Origin: Nocardia veterana NBRC 100344
GTDB lineage: Bacteria > Actinomycetota > Actinomycetes > Mycobacteriales > Mycobacteriaceae
Direction: 5' to 3'
DNA: 64,000 nt
Assembly (NCBI RefSeq): GCF_000308855.1
Contig: NZ_BAGM01000028.1
Location: forward strand, 1-64,000
Under the pieces are notes generated by a model. That model was not told the origin of the DNA. It saw nothing but the letters and a program-made list of their open reading frames with translations, and searched no databases. Shown piece by piece: positions 51,421-61,300 of this stretch (position 1 is the stretch's first letter; each line of letters starts with the position of its first letter). The position numbers were made by a program, and so were the translations under genes.

Positions 51421-52548
51421 ATGGCTTCCGGCGACGACAAGGGCCGGGACGAGGGCGACTCGGAATTCGGCCCTCCGGTTTCCGGTTTCGGACCACCGCT
51501 GAACGACTTCGGACCGCCCACCGGCGAGCCGAGCGCTCTCGGTTGGTCGCCGGTAGGTGAACCCGAGCGACCGACGCTCGGCTGGCAGCCCGCCGACGCG
51601 CCGGCGACACCCACGGTGCCGCCCCCGCCGGAACAGTTCCGGGCGCCGGACTCGACGGTGGCCCCGGAACCCACCCGGCCCGTGGCCCCGGAAGCGCCGC
51701 GGGCCCCGGATACGGTACGGGCCCCGGCCCCGGAGACGCGCCGGATGCCTGCCGCCGAGCCGCCGCGCGCCCCGGAAACGGTGCGCTACCCCGAGTCCGG
51801 CGCCGAGGCGGACAAGGGAACATGGTGGCGCGCAGACGATTCCGGCTTCCCGCCGACCCCGCCCCGAGAGACGACCGGCTCGCTGTGGGACGACGACGAA
51901 CTGGCCAAAAAGCTCACCGTGCCGCGTGGCGGTCCGGAGCCGAAGGCGGGTTCGGGTTCGCTGTGGGACGACGACGATCTGGCGAAGAAGCTGGTTCCGG
52001 CACGGCCGGCGGGCAGTCCGGTGCCGGAGGAGACCCATCGCAACAAGGGAGTCCTGATCGGCGGTATCGGCGCGGCCGTGGTGCTGCTGGTGGCGCTGGT
52101 TCTGGTGATCGTGTTCGCCACCCGCGGCGGTGACGACGAGGGCGGCGCACAGGCCGGCGGGGCGACGAGCGCGGGAAACGGGAATTGTCAGGCCCGCACG
52201 GACGGCAATCTGACCTATGGCAACGGCCCGGGCGACACCTCCAGTGGGGCGAACGCCATCTTCGGCTACCAGCACGCCTACTACACCGAGCGGAATGCGG
52301 AGAAGGCGCACACCTTCATCGCGCCCGGTGCCAACGTGCAGGCGCCGCAGGAGCTGCAGAAGACCATCGACGAGCACATTCCGAAGGGCACGACCTACTG
52401 CCTGCGGATCGCGACCACCGCGCCGAACCAGTTCAACGTCGAGGTCACCGAGCATCACCCGGACGGCACGCAGTCGCTGTATCTGGAGGTGATCACGACC
52501 GTGAATCAGGGAGGCCGGAACCTCATCCAGCTGATCCAATCGTTCTAA
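51421..52548 (+). CDS. Single-pass membrane protein with Pro-rich cytosolic part and external domain
   Basis: Protein of 375 residues from ATG 51421 (GGAAGGAA upstream). Residues 1-145 are Pro/Ala/Glu-rich with FGPP repeats. SLWDDDELAKKL and SLWDDDDLAKKL are two near-identical acidic helical motifs (about 160-195). A transmembrane helix follows (VLIGGIGAAVVLLVALVLVIVFA, about 220-242). The external domain (about 255-375: GYQHAYYTERNAEKAHTFIA, CLRIATTAPNQFNVEVTEHHPDGTQSLYLEVIT) looks like an NTF2-like fold. It probably works with the secreted protein upstream. No catalytic motif. Confidence 0.75.
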   Translation: MASGDDKGRDEGDSEFGPPVSGFGPPLNDFGPPTGEPSALGWSPVGEPERPTLGWQPADAPATPTVPPPPEQFRAPDSTVAPEPTRPVAPEAPRAPDTVRAPAPETRRMPAAEPPRAPETVRYPESGAEADKGTWWRADDSGFPPTPPRETTGSLWDDDELAKKLTVPRGGPEPKAGSGSLWDDDDLAKKLVPARPAGSPVPEETHRNKGVLIGGIGAAVVLLVALVLVIVFATRGGDDEGGAQAGGATSAGNGNCQARTDGNLTYGNGPGDTSSGANAIFGYQHAYYTERNAEKAHTFIAPGANVQAPQELQKTIDEHIPKGTTYCLRIATTAPNQFNVEVTEHHPDGTQSLYLEVITTVNQGGRNLIQLIQSF

Positions 52549-52552
52549 ATCT

Positions 52553-52582
52553 CACAATATGAGAATCTGAGTTCATATTGTG
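52553..52582. promoter_or_regulatory. Perfect 10-bp inverted repeat before the aminotransferase gene
   Basis: CACAATATGA (52553-52562) and TCATATTGTG (52573-52582) are exact complements with a 10-bp spacer, about one helical turn. The AT-rich dyad is 50 bp before the start of the aminotransferase and only five bases after the upstream stop, in a GC-rich surrounding, so it is a strong operator candidate. Confidence 0.7.
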
Positions 52583-52631
52583 GATGTTGCTGTGCGAAAG
52601 TGGAGTAGTTCGCCGTCGTTCGGAGGTTTCC

Positions 52632-53816
52632 ATGTCGCCGCATACTCCACCACTGTCCCGCCGGTTGGACGGTCTGCAGAGTTCGGCGATCCGGGATCTG
52701 CTGAAGCTGACCTCCCGCCCGGACATCGTCAGCCTGGCGGGTGGGCTGCCGGACGAGCAGTTGATGCCGCGCGACGCGATCGCGCGTGCGGCGGAGTCCG
52801 CGCTCGCCGACCGGGCCCGGCTGCAGTACACCGAGTCCGCGGGCTGGGGGCCGCTGCGCGAGGTGCTGGCGACGCGGGAGTCGGCCCGGCTGGGCCGGGC
52901 CGTGCCGCTCGCCGAGATCTTCGTCACGCACGGTTCGCAGCAGGCGTTGTCGCTGCTGGGTGAGGTACTGCTCGATCCGGGTGCCCTGGTGGTGGTCGAG
53001 GATCCGGCCTATGTCGGCGCCCTGCAGGTGTTCCGGGCGGCCGGCGCGCGGATCGTGGCGATTCCGCTGGATCGTGACGGAATGCGCGTCGACGCGCTCG
53101 CCGAGTTGCTGGCGCGCGGCGAACGCCCGGCCCTGGTGCACACGGTGAGCAACTTCCACAATCCGCGCGGGGTGACGCTGAGCCCGCAGCGCCGACGCGA
53201 GTTGGCGGCGCTCGCGGAACGGTACGGCTTCTGGGTGGTCGAGGACGATCCGTACGGCGAACTGTCGTTCGACAGTCCCGCGCCGGAACCGGTCGCGTCC
53301 TACTCACCCAACGTGATCCGGCTGTCGAGTGCGTCGAAGATTCTGGCCCCGACCCTGCGCGTGGGCTGGATGGTGGCGCCGAATGCGGTCTGCCGTGGGG
53401 TGGAGCTGCTGAAACAGGGCGCCGATCTGTGCGGTTCCGCGCTGACCCAGCAGATCGCCACGGATCTGCTGGCCGACGAGCCCTGGCTGAACTCGCACCT
53501 GGACAAGGTGCGCGGCATCTACGGCGAGCGCGCCACCGCGCTGGTCGATGCGGTGCGGCACCGCTTCGGCGACCGGGTGGTGAGCACGGACGCGGCGGGC
53601 GGCATGTTCGTCTGGGTCGATTTCACCGACGGCACCGATACCGTCGAACTGCTGCCCCGGGCGATCGATCACGGCGTCGCCTACGTGCCCGGTTCCGCGT
53701 TCGCGGTCAGTGAGCCGTATCGCGGGTCGTTGCGCTTGTGCTTCACCACCTCCGACGCGGAGGTGCTGCGCGAAGCGGTGGACCGGCTGGCTCGGGCGGC
53801 CCGACCCGGGGCCTAG
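52632..53816 (+). CDS. PLP-dependent aminotransferase (fold type I, LysN/2-aminoadipate type)
   Basis: Protein of 394 residues from ATG 52632 (GGAGG upstream). It starts [20 protein letters not shown] and [15 protein letters not shown]. The PLP site includes [30 protein letters not shown] (Asn), [12 protein letters not shown] (Asp) and K236 in [17 protein letters not shown], with the C-terminal Arg in [10 protein letters not shown]. It belongs with LysN, 2-aminoadipate and branched or aromatic aminotransferases, and the substrate cannot be fixed. It overlaps the convergent glpK gene by four bases. Confidence 0.92.
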   Translation: MSPHTPPLSRRLDGLQSSAIRDLLKLTSRPDIVSLAGGLPDEQLMPRDAIARAAESALADRARLQYTESAGWGPLREVLATRESARLGRAVPLAEIFVTHGSQQALSLLGEVLLDPGALVVVEDPAYVGALQVFRAAGARIVAIPLDRDGMRVDALAELLARGERPALVHTVSNFHNPRGVTLSPQRRRELAALAERYGFWVVEDDPYGELSFDSPAPEPVASYSPNVIRLSSASKILAPTLRVGWMVAPNAVCRGVELLKQGADLCGSALTQQIATDLLADEPWLNSHLDKVRGIYGERATALVDAVRHRFGDRVVSTDAAGGMFVWVDFTDGTDTVELLPRAIDHGVAYVPGSAFAVSEPYRGSLRLCFTTSDAEVLREAVDRLARAARPGA

Positions 53817-55312
53817 TCGGCCCAGCCGTAGGTGCGTTCGACGGCCTTGTTCCATTCGGCGTAGAGGCGTTCGCGCTCGTCGTCGGGCATGCTCGGTCGC
53901 CACACCTTGTCCTCGGCCCAGTTGGCGCGGATGTCGTCGGTGCCGGACCAGTAGCCGACGGCCAGTCCGGCGGCATAGGCCGCACCGAGCGCGGTGGTCT
54001 CGGTGATCACCGGTCGGACGACCGGCACGTCGAGAATATCGGCCTGGAACTGCATGAGCAGTTCGTTGGCCACCATGCCGCCGTCCACCTTCAGGGTGGT
54101 CAGTTCGAGGCCCAGATTCTCCGCCTCGGCATCGGCGCGCATCGCGTCGATCACCTCCCGGGTCTGAAAGGCGGTGGCCTCCAACACCGCTCGGGCCAGA
54201 TGCGCCTTGGTGACGAAGCGGGTCAGGCCGGTGATGACGCCCCGTGCGTCCGGGCGCCAGCGCGGGGCGAAGAGGCCGGAGAACGCGGGCACGATATAGG
54301 TTCCGCCGTTGTCGTCGACGCTGCGGGCGAGCGGTTCGATCGCAGCCGCGGAGTCGACGATGCCGAGGTTGTCGCGCAACCACTGCACCAGCGAGCCGGT
54401 CACCGCGATCGACCCCTCCAGTGCGTACACCGCGGGCTGGTCGCCGAGCCGATAGCACACCGTGGTGAGCAGGCCGTGTTTGCTGAACACCGGCGTGGTG
54501 CCGGTGTTGAGCAGCATGAAGTTGCCGGTGCCGTAGGTGTTCTTGGCCTCGCCTGGGGACAGGCAGGCCTGGCCGAAGGTGGCGGCCTGTTGATCGCCGA
54601 GAATGCCGGCCACCGGAACTCCCGACAGCGGACCCGTGCTGATCTCGGCGTAGACCTCCGAGGAACTGCGGATCTGTGGCAGCATCGAGACCGGAACCTG
54701 GAATTCCGCGCAGATCTGCGAATCCCATTGCAGCGTTTCGAGATTCATCAACATCGTGCGCGAGGCGTTGGTGACGTCGGTGAGGTGGTGGCCGGTGAGC
54801 TTCCACAGGATCCAGCTGTCCATGGTGCCGAAGCACAGATCGCCCGCTTCCGCCCGGGCCCGCGCGCCCTCGACGTTGTCGAGGATCCAACGCAGTTTGG
54901 GACCGGAGAAATACGTGCTCAACGGCAGGCCGGTCCGGTCGGCGTAGCGACTCGTGCCGACCGTGCCGGCCAGGTCCTCGCACAGCGCCGCGGTCCGGGT
55001 GTCCTGCCAGACGATGGCCGGATGTATCGGAGCACCGGTCGTGCGATCCCAGACCAGGGTGGTCTCCCGCTGATTGGTGATTCCGGCCGCCGCGATATCG
55101 GCCGCGCTCGCGCCGGCGTCTTCCAGTGCGGCGCCGATGACGAATTCGGTGTTGCGCCAGATGGTTTCGGCATCGTGCTCGACCCAGCCCGGGCGTGGGA
55201 ACAGCTGTTCGTGCTCGCGCTGGGCGAGTCCGGCGATGCGGCCGGAGCGGTCGAAGACGATGCACCGACTCGAGGTTGTCCCCTGGTCGATGGCGGCCAC
55301 GAAGCGTCGCAT
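53813..55312 (-). CDS. glpK: Glycerol kinase
   Basis: Protein of 499 residues, normal length. FGGY-kinase signatures are [17 protein letters not shown] (phosphate 1), [45 protein letters not shown] and [21 protein letters not shown]. It makes glycerol-3-phosphate for GlpD and phospholipids. It is divergent from glpD with 132 bp between starts, so control is shared. Confidence 0.97.
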   Translation of the reverse strand: MRRFVAAIDQGTTSSRCIVFDRSGRIAGLAQREHEQLFPRPGWVEHDAETIWRNTEFVIGAALEDAGASAADIAAAGITNQRETTLVWDRTTGAPIHPAIVWQDTRTAALCEDLAGTVGTSRYADRTGLPLSTYFSGPKLRWILDNVEGARARAEAGDLCFGTMDSWILWKLTGHHLTDVTNASRTMLMNLETLQWDSQICAEFQVPVSMLPQIRSSSEVYAEISTGPLSGVPVAGILGDQQAATFGQACLSPGEAKNTYGTGNFMLLNTGTTPVFSKHGLLTTVCYRLGDQPAVYALEGSIAVTGSLVQWLRDNLGIVDSAAAIEPLARSVDDNGGTYIVPAFSGLFAPRWRPDARGVITGLTRFVTKAHLARAVLEATAFQTREVIDAMRADAEAENLGLELTTLKVDGGMVANELLMQFQADILDVPVVRPVITETTALGAAYAAGLAVGYWSGTDDIRANWAEDKVWRPSMPDDERERLYAEWNKAVERTYGWAD

Positions 55313-55389
55313 CCGTGCAGGCTACTAAACCTCCCACGCGCCGCGCATCACATCGCCGCGGGCCCGGAGGTGGACTAGGGTGGTAGCGA

Positions 55390-55403
55390 TTACCGACGGG
55401 TAA
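55390..55403. promoter_or_regulatory. Small dyad between glpK and glpD
   Basis: TTACC (55390-55394) and GGTAA (55399-55403) around GACG, 42 bp before glpD and 78 bp before glpK. It is a possible operator for the divergent glycerol genes. Confidence 0.35.
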
Positions 55404-55444
55404 CGCAGGACGATCCCACCCTACAGTGCGGAGGAAGTCGAGCG

Positions 55445-57193
55445 ATGAACGAGAAATCACACGGGCAGCACACCGGCGAGCTGGGCCCCGAGCAGCGCGA
55501 GGCGACCTGGGAAAGTCTGGGCGCCAATCATTTCGACGTCATCGTGATCGGCGGCGGGGTGGTCGGGGCGGGTATCGCCCTCGATGCCGCGACCCGCGGT
55601 CTGAACGTCGCCCTGGTGGAGGCCCGAGATCTGGCCTCGGGTACCTCGAGCCGGTCGTCGAAGATGTTCCACGGCGGCCTGCGTTATCTCGAACAGCTGG
55701 AATTCGGCCTGGTCCGGGAGGCGCTGCGTGAGCGTGAGCTCAGCCTGAAGACGCTGGCGCCGCATCTGGTCAAGCCGCTGCGCTTCCTCTATCCGTTGAC
55801 CCACCGCGGCTGGGAACGCCCGTACGTGGCGTCCGGCCTGGTGCTCTACGACACCATGGGTGGCGCGAAATCCGTTCCGGGACAACATCATGTGACCCGT
55901 TCCGGGGCGCTGCGCCTGGCTCCCGGCGTCCGCCGCGACGCGCTGATCGGTGGCGTCACCTATTACGACACCGTGGTCGACGACGCCCGCCACACCATGA
56001 CGGTGGCGCGTACCGCCGCCCACTACGGCGCGGTGATCCGCACCTCCACCCAGGTCGTGGACTTCCTGCGGGAGGCCGATCGCGTGGTCGGGGTGAAGGT
56101 GCGCGACAGCGAGGACGGGCGCACCACCGAGGTGCGCGGCCATGTCGTGATCAACGCGACGGGCGTGTGGACCGACGAACTGCAGGCGTTGTCGCATGTG
56201 CGCGGCCGGTTCCACGTGCGCGCGTCCAAGGGTGTCCACATCGTGGTGCCCCGGGATCGGATCGCCAGCGACGCCGCGCTGATCCTGCGCACCCAGACCT
56301 CGGTGTTGTTCGTGATCCCGTGGGGAAGCAACCACTGGATCATCGGCACCACCGATACCGACTGGAATCTGGATCTCGCGCATCCGGCCGCGACCAAAGC
56401 CGATATCGACTATCTGCTCGACCGGATCAACGAGGTCCTGGTTACACCGCTCACCCACGACGACATTCAGGGCGTCTATGCCGGCCTGCGGCCGCTGCTG
56501 GCGGGGGAGAGCGACGAGACCTCGAAGCTGTCGCGCGAACATGCGGTCGCGCGGATCGCCCCCGGCCTGGTCGCCATCGCGGGCGGTAAGTACACCACCT
56601 ACCGGGTGATGGCCTACGACGCCGTGGACGCGGCGGCCCACGACATCCCGCAGCGGGTGTCGCCGTCGATCACCGACAAGGTGCCGCTGTTGGGCGCCGA
56701 CGGCTACTTCGCGCTGTTGAACCAGACCCCCCAGCTGGCTCAGGCCTACGGCGTCCATCCCTATCGCATCGAGCACCTGCTCAACCGCTACGGTTCGCTG
56801 ATCACCGATGTCCTCGATCTGGCCGAGGGTAAACCCGAACTGCTGCAACCGATTACCGACGCACCGACCTATCTGCGAGTGGAGGCGGTCTACGCCGCGG
56901 CCGCCGAGGGCGCACTGCATCTCGACGACATCCTGGCCCGGCGCACCCGCATCTCCATCGAGTTCTCGCACCGCGGGACCGATTGTGCGGACGAGGTCGC
57001 CCGCCTGGTGGCACCCGTCCTGGGTTGGGACGACGAGCGGATCCGGCACGAGGTGAGCACCTACACCGCCCGGGTCGATGCCGAGGTGCGCTCCCAGACC
57101 CAGCCCGACGACGTATCCGCCGACGCACTGCGCGCCGCCGCACCGGAACCCCGCCCGGAGATCCTGGAGCCGGTACCGCTGCCGCAGGGGTAG
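55445..57193 (+). CDS. glpD: Glycerol-3-phosphate dehydrogenase (FAD, membrane-linked)
   Basis: Protein of 582 residues, ATG with GGAGGA upstream. The FAD motif VIVIGGGVVGAGIALDAATRG, then SSRSSKMFHGGLRYLEQLEFGLV, ASKGVHIVVPRDR, IIGTTDTDWN and GVYAGLRPLLAGE identify GlpD. A C-terminal helical domain (about 420-530) follows. It oxidises glycerol-3-phosphate to dihydroxyacetone phosphate and passes electrons to menaquinone. It is the counterpart of glpD2 in M. tuberculosis by position, after lpdA. Confidence 0.96.
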   Translation: MNEKSHGQHTGELGPEQREATWESLGANHFDVIVIGGGVVGAGIALDAATRGLNVALVEARDLASGTSSRSSKMFHGGLRYLEQLEFGLVREALRERELSLKTLAPHLVKPLRFLYPLTHRGWERPYVASGLVLYDTMGGAKSVPGQHHVTRSGALRLAPGVRRDALIGGVTYYDTVVDDARHTMTVARTAAHYGAVIRTSTQVVDFLREADRVVGVKVRDSEDGRTTEVRGHVVINATGVWTDELQALSHVRGRFHVRASKGVHIVVPRDRIASDAALILRTQTSVLFVIPWGSNHWIIGTTDTDWNLDLAHPAATKADIDYLLDRINEVLVTPLTHDDIQGVYAGLRPLLAGESDETSKLSREHAVARIAPGLVAIAGGKYTTYRVMAYDAVDAAAHDIPQRVSPSITDKVPLLGADGYFALLNQTPQLAQAYGVHPYRIEHLLNRYGSLITDVLDLAEGKPELLQPITDAPTYLRVEAVYAAAAEGALHLDDILARRTRISIEFSHRGTDCADEVARLVAPVLGWDDERIRHEVSTYTARVDAEVRSQTQPDDVSADALRAAAPEPRPEILEPVPLPQG

Positions 57194-57229
57194 GAGGTAC
57201 GGCGGCGTCGGGTCCTCGGCCGGTCGCGG

Positions 57230-57406
57230 TCAGGTACGCGCGGTGGAGGTCGCGGTCGGGGTATGTCCGGAGTGCGAGGTGCCGGTAGGCGCCGAACGCT
57301 GCAGCGCGCAACTGAACAGCACGGTCGCCGCGATGGCGATGGCGGTGATCACCAACTGGATGGCAAGGCGGGCGCCGCGGCACACCGCGGCCCTTGCGTC
57401 TGTCAT
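57230..57406 (-). CDS. Small single-pass membrane protein
   Basis: Protein of 58 residues, MTDARAAVCRGARLAIQLVI at the start, with ATG 57406 preceded by GGAGCAGGG. One helix (LAIQLVITAIAIAATVLFSCAL) is followed by a Ser/Thr/Pro-rich tail ending TATSTART. Codon use is GC-rich at third positions in this frame. No family is known to me. It lies alone between glpD and nei. Confidence 0.5.
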   Translation of the reverse strand: MTDARAAVCRGARLAIQLVITAIAIAATVLFSCALQRSAPTGTSHSGHTPTATSTART

Positions 57407-57510
57407 CTGCCCTGCTCCCCGACCGGTGACGAAGTGATAGGTCGCCTCTATGTCGTGGGCGGGCCGGAAAACGTTAGCCACTGCAATAAAGATGGCTATC
57501 GATCGGCAAA

Positions 57511-58317
57511 CTATTCGCCGGAGCGGCCGGACTGTCCGGGTGTGCCGGTTTCCGGCGGTGGTTGGCACCGAGGACAGAAGTAGATCCCACGCTCGGCGGC
57601 GGAGCCGGAGGACGTCGCCGAGCCCAGCATCCGCACCACGATCGCGGTGCCGCAGCGTCGGCACGGCTGTCGCTGCCGCCCGTAGACCGCGGCGCGCCAG
57701 GGTGGCTGGTGTGCGGCGCGGGTGAGGATGTCGTGCGCGGTGTCGACCAGACCGGGCAGGTCGGCGACGGCCTCGACGGGAGTGGCCGGGTGGACCTGCC
57801 GCGCGAAACAGATCTCGCTGCGATAGATGTTGCCGATGCCGGCCAGCTTCGTCTGGTCGAGCAGCGCGAGCCCGATCGGTTGCTCCGGTTGTGCCCGCAG
57901 CCGCCGGACGGCCTCGCCCGAATCCCACTTCGGGCCGAGTAGATCCGGGCCCAGATGATCGGTGGCGGTGTGTTCCTCGGCGCGGGGCAGCACCTGCACC
58001 AGGCCCAGGGAAAACCCGACCGCCTCGGCATCGGAGGTGGCCAGTACGAGACGCGCGGTGAAACCGGGTTTGGTCCAGCGTTGGCCGGGGCGGTAGACCC
58101 GCCAGGTGCCCTCCATCTTCAGATGCGTGTGGATGCTCAGCGTGTCGGTGCGCACGAACAGGTGCTTGCCGTAGCTGCCGACGCTCTCGACCCGGTGACC
58201 GCTCAGATCCAGCGTGGCGTAGCGCGGAACCCGGAAATCACTGCGGATCAAGGTCTTTCCGGCGAGCGCGGACCGCAGCCGCGCGGCGGCGAGGTAGACC
58301 GTATCCCCTTCCGGCAC
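57511..58317 (-). CDS. nei: Endonuclease VIII-like DNA glycosylase (Nei2)
   Basis: Protein of 268 residues of the Fpg/Nei family. After Met the N-terminal PEGDTVYLAAARL supplies the catalytic Pro2 and Glu3. HTHLKMEGTWRVY, LLDQTKLAGIGNIYRSEICF (helix-two-turn-helix) and a C-terminal zinc finger (CRRCGTAIVV and YFCPRC) follow. It removes oxidised pyrimidines and cuts at the abasic site. It lies 17 bases after lhr in the same direction, as in mycobacteria (lhr-nei). Confidence 0.94.
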   Translation of the reverse strand: MPEGDTVYLAAARLRSALAGKTLIRSDFRVPRYATLDLSGHRVESVGSYGKHLFVRTDTLSIHTHLKMEGTWRVYRPGQRWTKPGFTARLVLATSDAEAVGFSLGLVQVLPRAEEHTATDHLGPDLLGPKWDSGEAVRRLRAQPEQPIGLALLDQTKLAGIGNIYRSEICFARQVHPATPVEAVADLPGLVDTAHDILTRAAHQPPWRAAVYGRQRQPCRRCGTAIVVRMLGSATSSGSAAERGIYFCPRCQPPPETGTPGQSGRSGE

Positions 58318-58334
58318 CGCCGCTCACCACCCGT

Positions 58335-61300
58335 TCACGGTCGGCTCCGGAGCCGGAAACCCCGCGGTGTGGCCGCGAACCCGGCCTCGGTGAGGAAGGC
58401 CGCGAAGGTGTTGCCGTGCACGGATTCCCCATCCACACGCTCGATCACCAGCGAATCGACCCGCCGTTCGTGCACCAGCGCCGCCAAGGCCGCGGCCGCC
58501 CGCGCCCGGACCGTGGGATCCTCGGTGAAGGTGAGCAGAGTCTTGCCGCCACGCTCCAGATACAGCGCCGGCTCGCCGTCGGTGAGGACGACCAACGCGC
58601 CGGCCTTCCGTCCGGGGCGATGTCCGGCGCCTTCGCTCGCGGACTTCGGCCAGGGCAGGGCGGCACCGTACGGATTGGCGGGATCGCAGGCCGCCAGCGC
58701 GAGGGTGTCCGGATGCTGCTCGCGGCGTTCGGAATCGAACCCGCGCAGCCGATCCACCACATCGGTGGTGGAGAACTGGGCACCGCCGAGGGTGTCGACG
58801 AAGTATCCGCGCCGGCAGCGTCCCCGATCCTCGAATTCGGTCAGCACCCGGTACATCAGTGCGAAACCACCCGGGACGTCCTCGTTCTGCACCGAGCCCC
58901 GGGTCAGCACTCCGTACCGTTCCAGCAGCAGATCCGCGGTGGCGTGCGCGCGAACCGTATTGTCCGGCAACCGCTGTGGCAGCAAGGACCAGCGGCCCGC
59001 GACCGCCGGCGGTCCGGTGCGGGTCGGCATGGCCGGCCGGGGGAGATACATCCGTCCGCGCGGTGCGCGACGCGGGGTGCGATGGGTGGTGGTGCTGCGC
59101 GATGTTCCGGACAGTCGCGCCCGCACCGGAGCGAAGGTATCGCCGGCCACATAGCCGGCCCATACCAGCTCCCACAGCGCGGCGGCCACCGCGGCATCGT
59201 CGAGAAGTCCGGTGGCATCGGACAATTGGCGGAAGAAGTAGGCGCCGCCGGGTGCCGACGGCGGCTGCCCCGTGCGCCCCTCGCCGTCCAGGTCGGGAAC
59301 CGGAGAACGCAATGCGCTCGCATCCGCGCCCAATGCGGTCAGCAGCCGCAGCTGGACGTCGGTGAAGTCGATCTGCTGGGCCGGCGGCAGCGTGACCGGC
59401 GCCTGATCGGCAGGATGCAGGGCGATCCAGCCGTCCTTGGCGGTCAGCGCGCCGTGACCGGACCAGATCACCTCTCCGGAAGCGGTCAATTCGTCCAGCA
59501 TGGCCGGTACGTAGTCGCGCACCCGGGACGGCAGAATCAGCGACTCCCACGCCGAAGCCGGAATCGGCACGCCCGCAAGCTGTTCCACGATCGCCGCCAC
59601 CCCGTCCACCCCGCGTAGCGTCGAGGTGCCGACGTGCTGCCAGGCCGGCAGGAACCGGCCGAAGGCGGCGGTGGACACCGGCTCCACCTCTTTGCGCGCC
59701 GCAGCCAGCGAGCGGCGGCGAAGCCGGCGCAGCACCTGTGCGTCACACCATTCCGCGCCCGCCGCACCGGGTGTGAATTCGCCCTCCACCACGCGCTTCT
59801 CCGCGCCCAGGCGATGCAGTGCGGTGACCGCGACGGCGGTGCCGAGACCGAATCGCCGCGCCAAGGCCTCCACCGTGAAGGGAGCGTGGGTGCGGGCGTA
59901 GCGGCCCACCAGATCGCCGAGGGGGTCGGCGACCGGTTCGATGAACGCCGCCGGGGTGCCGATCGGCAACGGGACGCCGAGAGCATCGCGCAGGCGCGCC
60001 GCATCCTCGATCGCCGCCCACCACTGCGAACCGGCGAAGGACACCTCCAACGCCCGCCGCGCCCGCGCCAGTTCTTCGAACCACGGGGCCGGGTCCGCGG
60101 TGCAGCGCGCGGCCGCTTCGGCCGGGGTGAGCGGGCCGAGCAGCCGCAGTAGATCCGCCAGGCCCTCGGCGTCGTGCGCTTGTCGGTCGGGGGTCAGGCG
60201 TTGAAGTTCGCGCTCGGTCTGTTCCAGCACCTCGGCGTCGAGTAGTTCGCGCAGCTCCACGCGGCCCAGCAGTTCCGCGAGCAGACCGGAATCCAACGAC
60301 AGCGCGGCGGCGCGCCGTTCCGCCAGCGGACTGTCGCCCTCGTACATGAATTGGCCGATGTAGTCGAACAGCAACGCATTGGCGAACGGCGACGGCGCGG
60401 CGGTCTCCACCTCCACCAGGCGCAGTTTCCGGCGCGCGATACCGGTCAGCAGGTCGCGTAGGGCGGGTAGGTCGTAGACGTCGCGCAGACATTCGCGCAC
60501 CGTCTCCAGCAGAATCGGGAAGTCCGGGAATTTCCGGGCCACGTCGAGCAATTGGGCCGCCCGCTGCCGCTGTTGCCACAGCGGGGCGCGGCGGCCGGGA
60601 TCGCGTCGCGGCAGCAGCAGCGCCCGGGCCGCGCACTCCCGGAAGCGGGAGGCGAACAGCGCCGAACCGCCCACCTGCTCGGTGACCACGTCGTCGATCT
60701 CGTCCGGTTCGAACACGAACAGTTCGGCGCCCGGCGGCTCGTCGGTGGTATCGGGCAGCCGTACCACGATGCCGTCGTCGGAGGCGGTCGGCGCGGCGTC
60801 CACCCCGAACCGCTCGCGCAACCGCGATCCGACGGCCAGCGCCCAGGGCGCGTGCACCGGCAGACCGTACGGCGAATGCAGAACCAAGCGCCAGTCACCC
60901 AGCTCGTCGCGGAATCGCTCGACCAGCAGGGTGCGATCGGTCGGCAGCTGCCCGGTGGCCTGCCGCTGCTCGGCCAGCAGCGAGACGAGGTTCGCCGTCG
61001 CGAAATCGTCCAGCCCCGCCGCGTGCACGAGGTGTTCGAGTTCGGTCAGTTCGTCACCCTTCGCCGACTTCCCGTCGCTCGGTCGCGCCGTTCGTGCGGT
61101 CGCCGACGTGCCCGCGGGGGCCGTTTCGGGGCCCGCGTCGTTCGTGCCGCCCGCGCTGCGTACCAGTTTCTCGATCCGGTCGGTGGGCGCGCGGTCGACG
61201 GCCTGTCCGGCGGTGCGCACGAATTCGCCCAGTGCGGCGCCCAATTCGGCCGGCCGGCCGAGCGAATCCCCGTGCCAGAACGGCAGCCGTCCCGGCAGCC

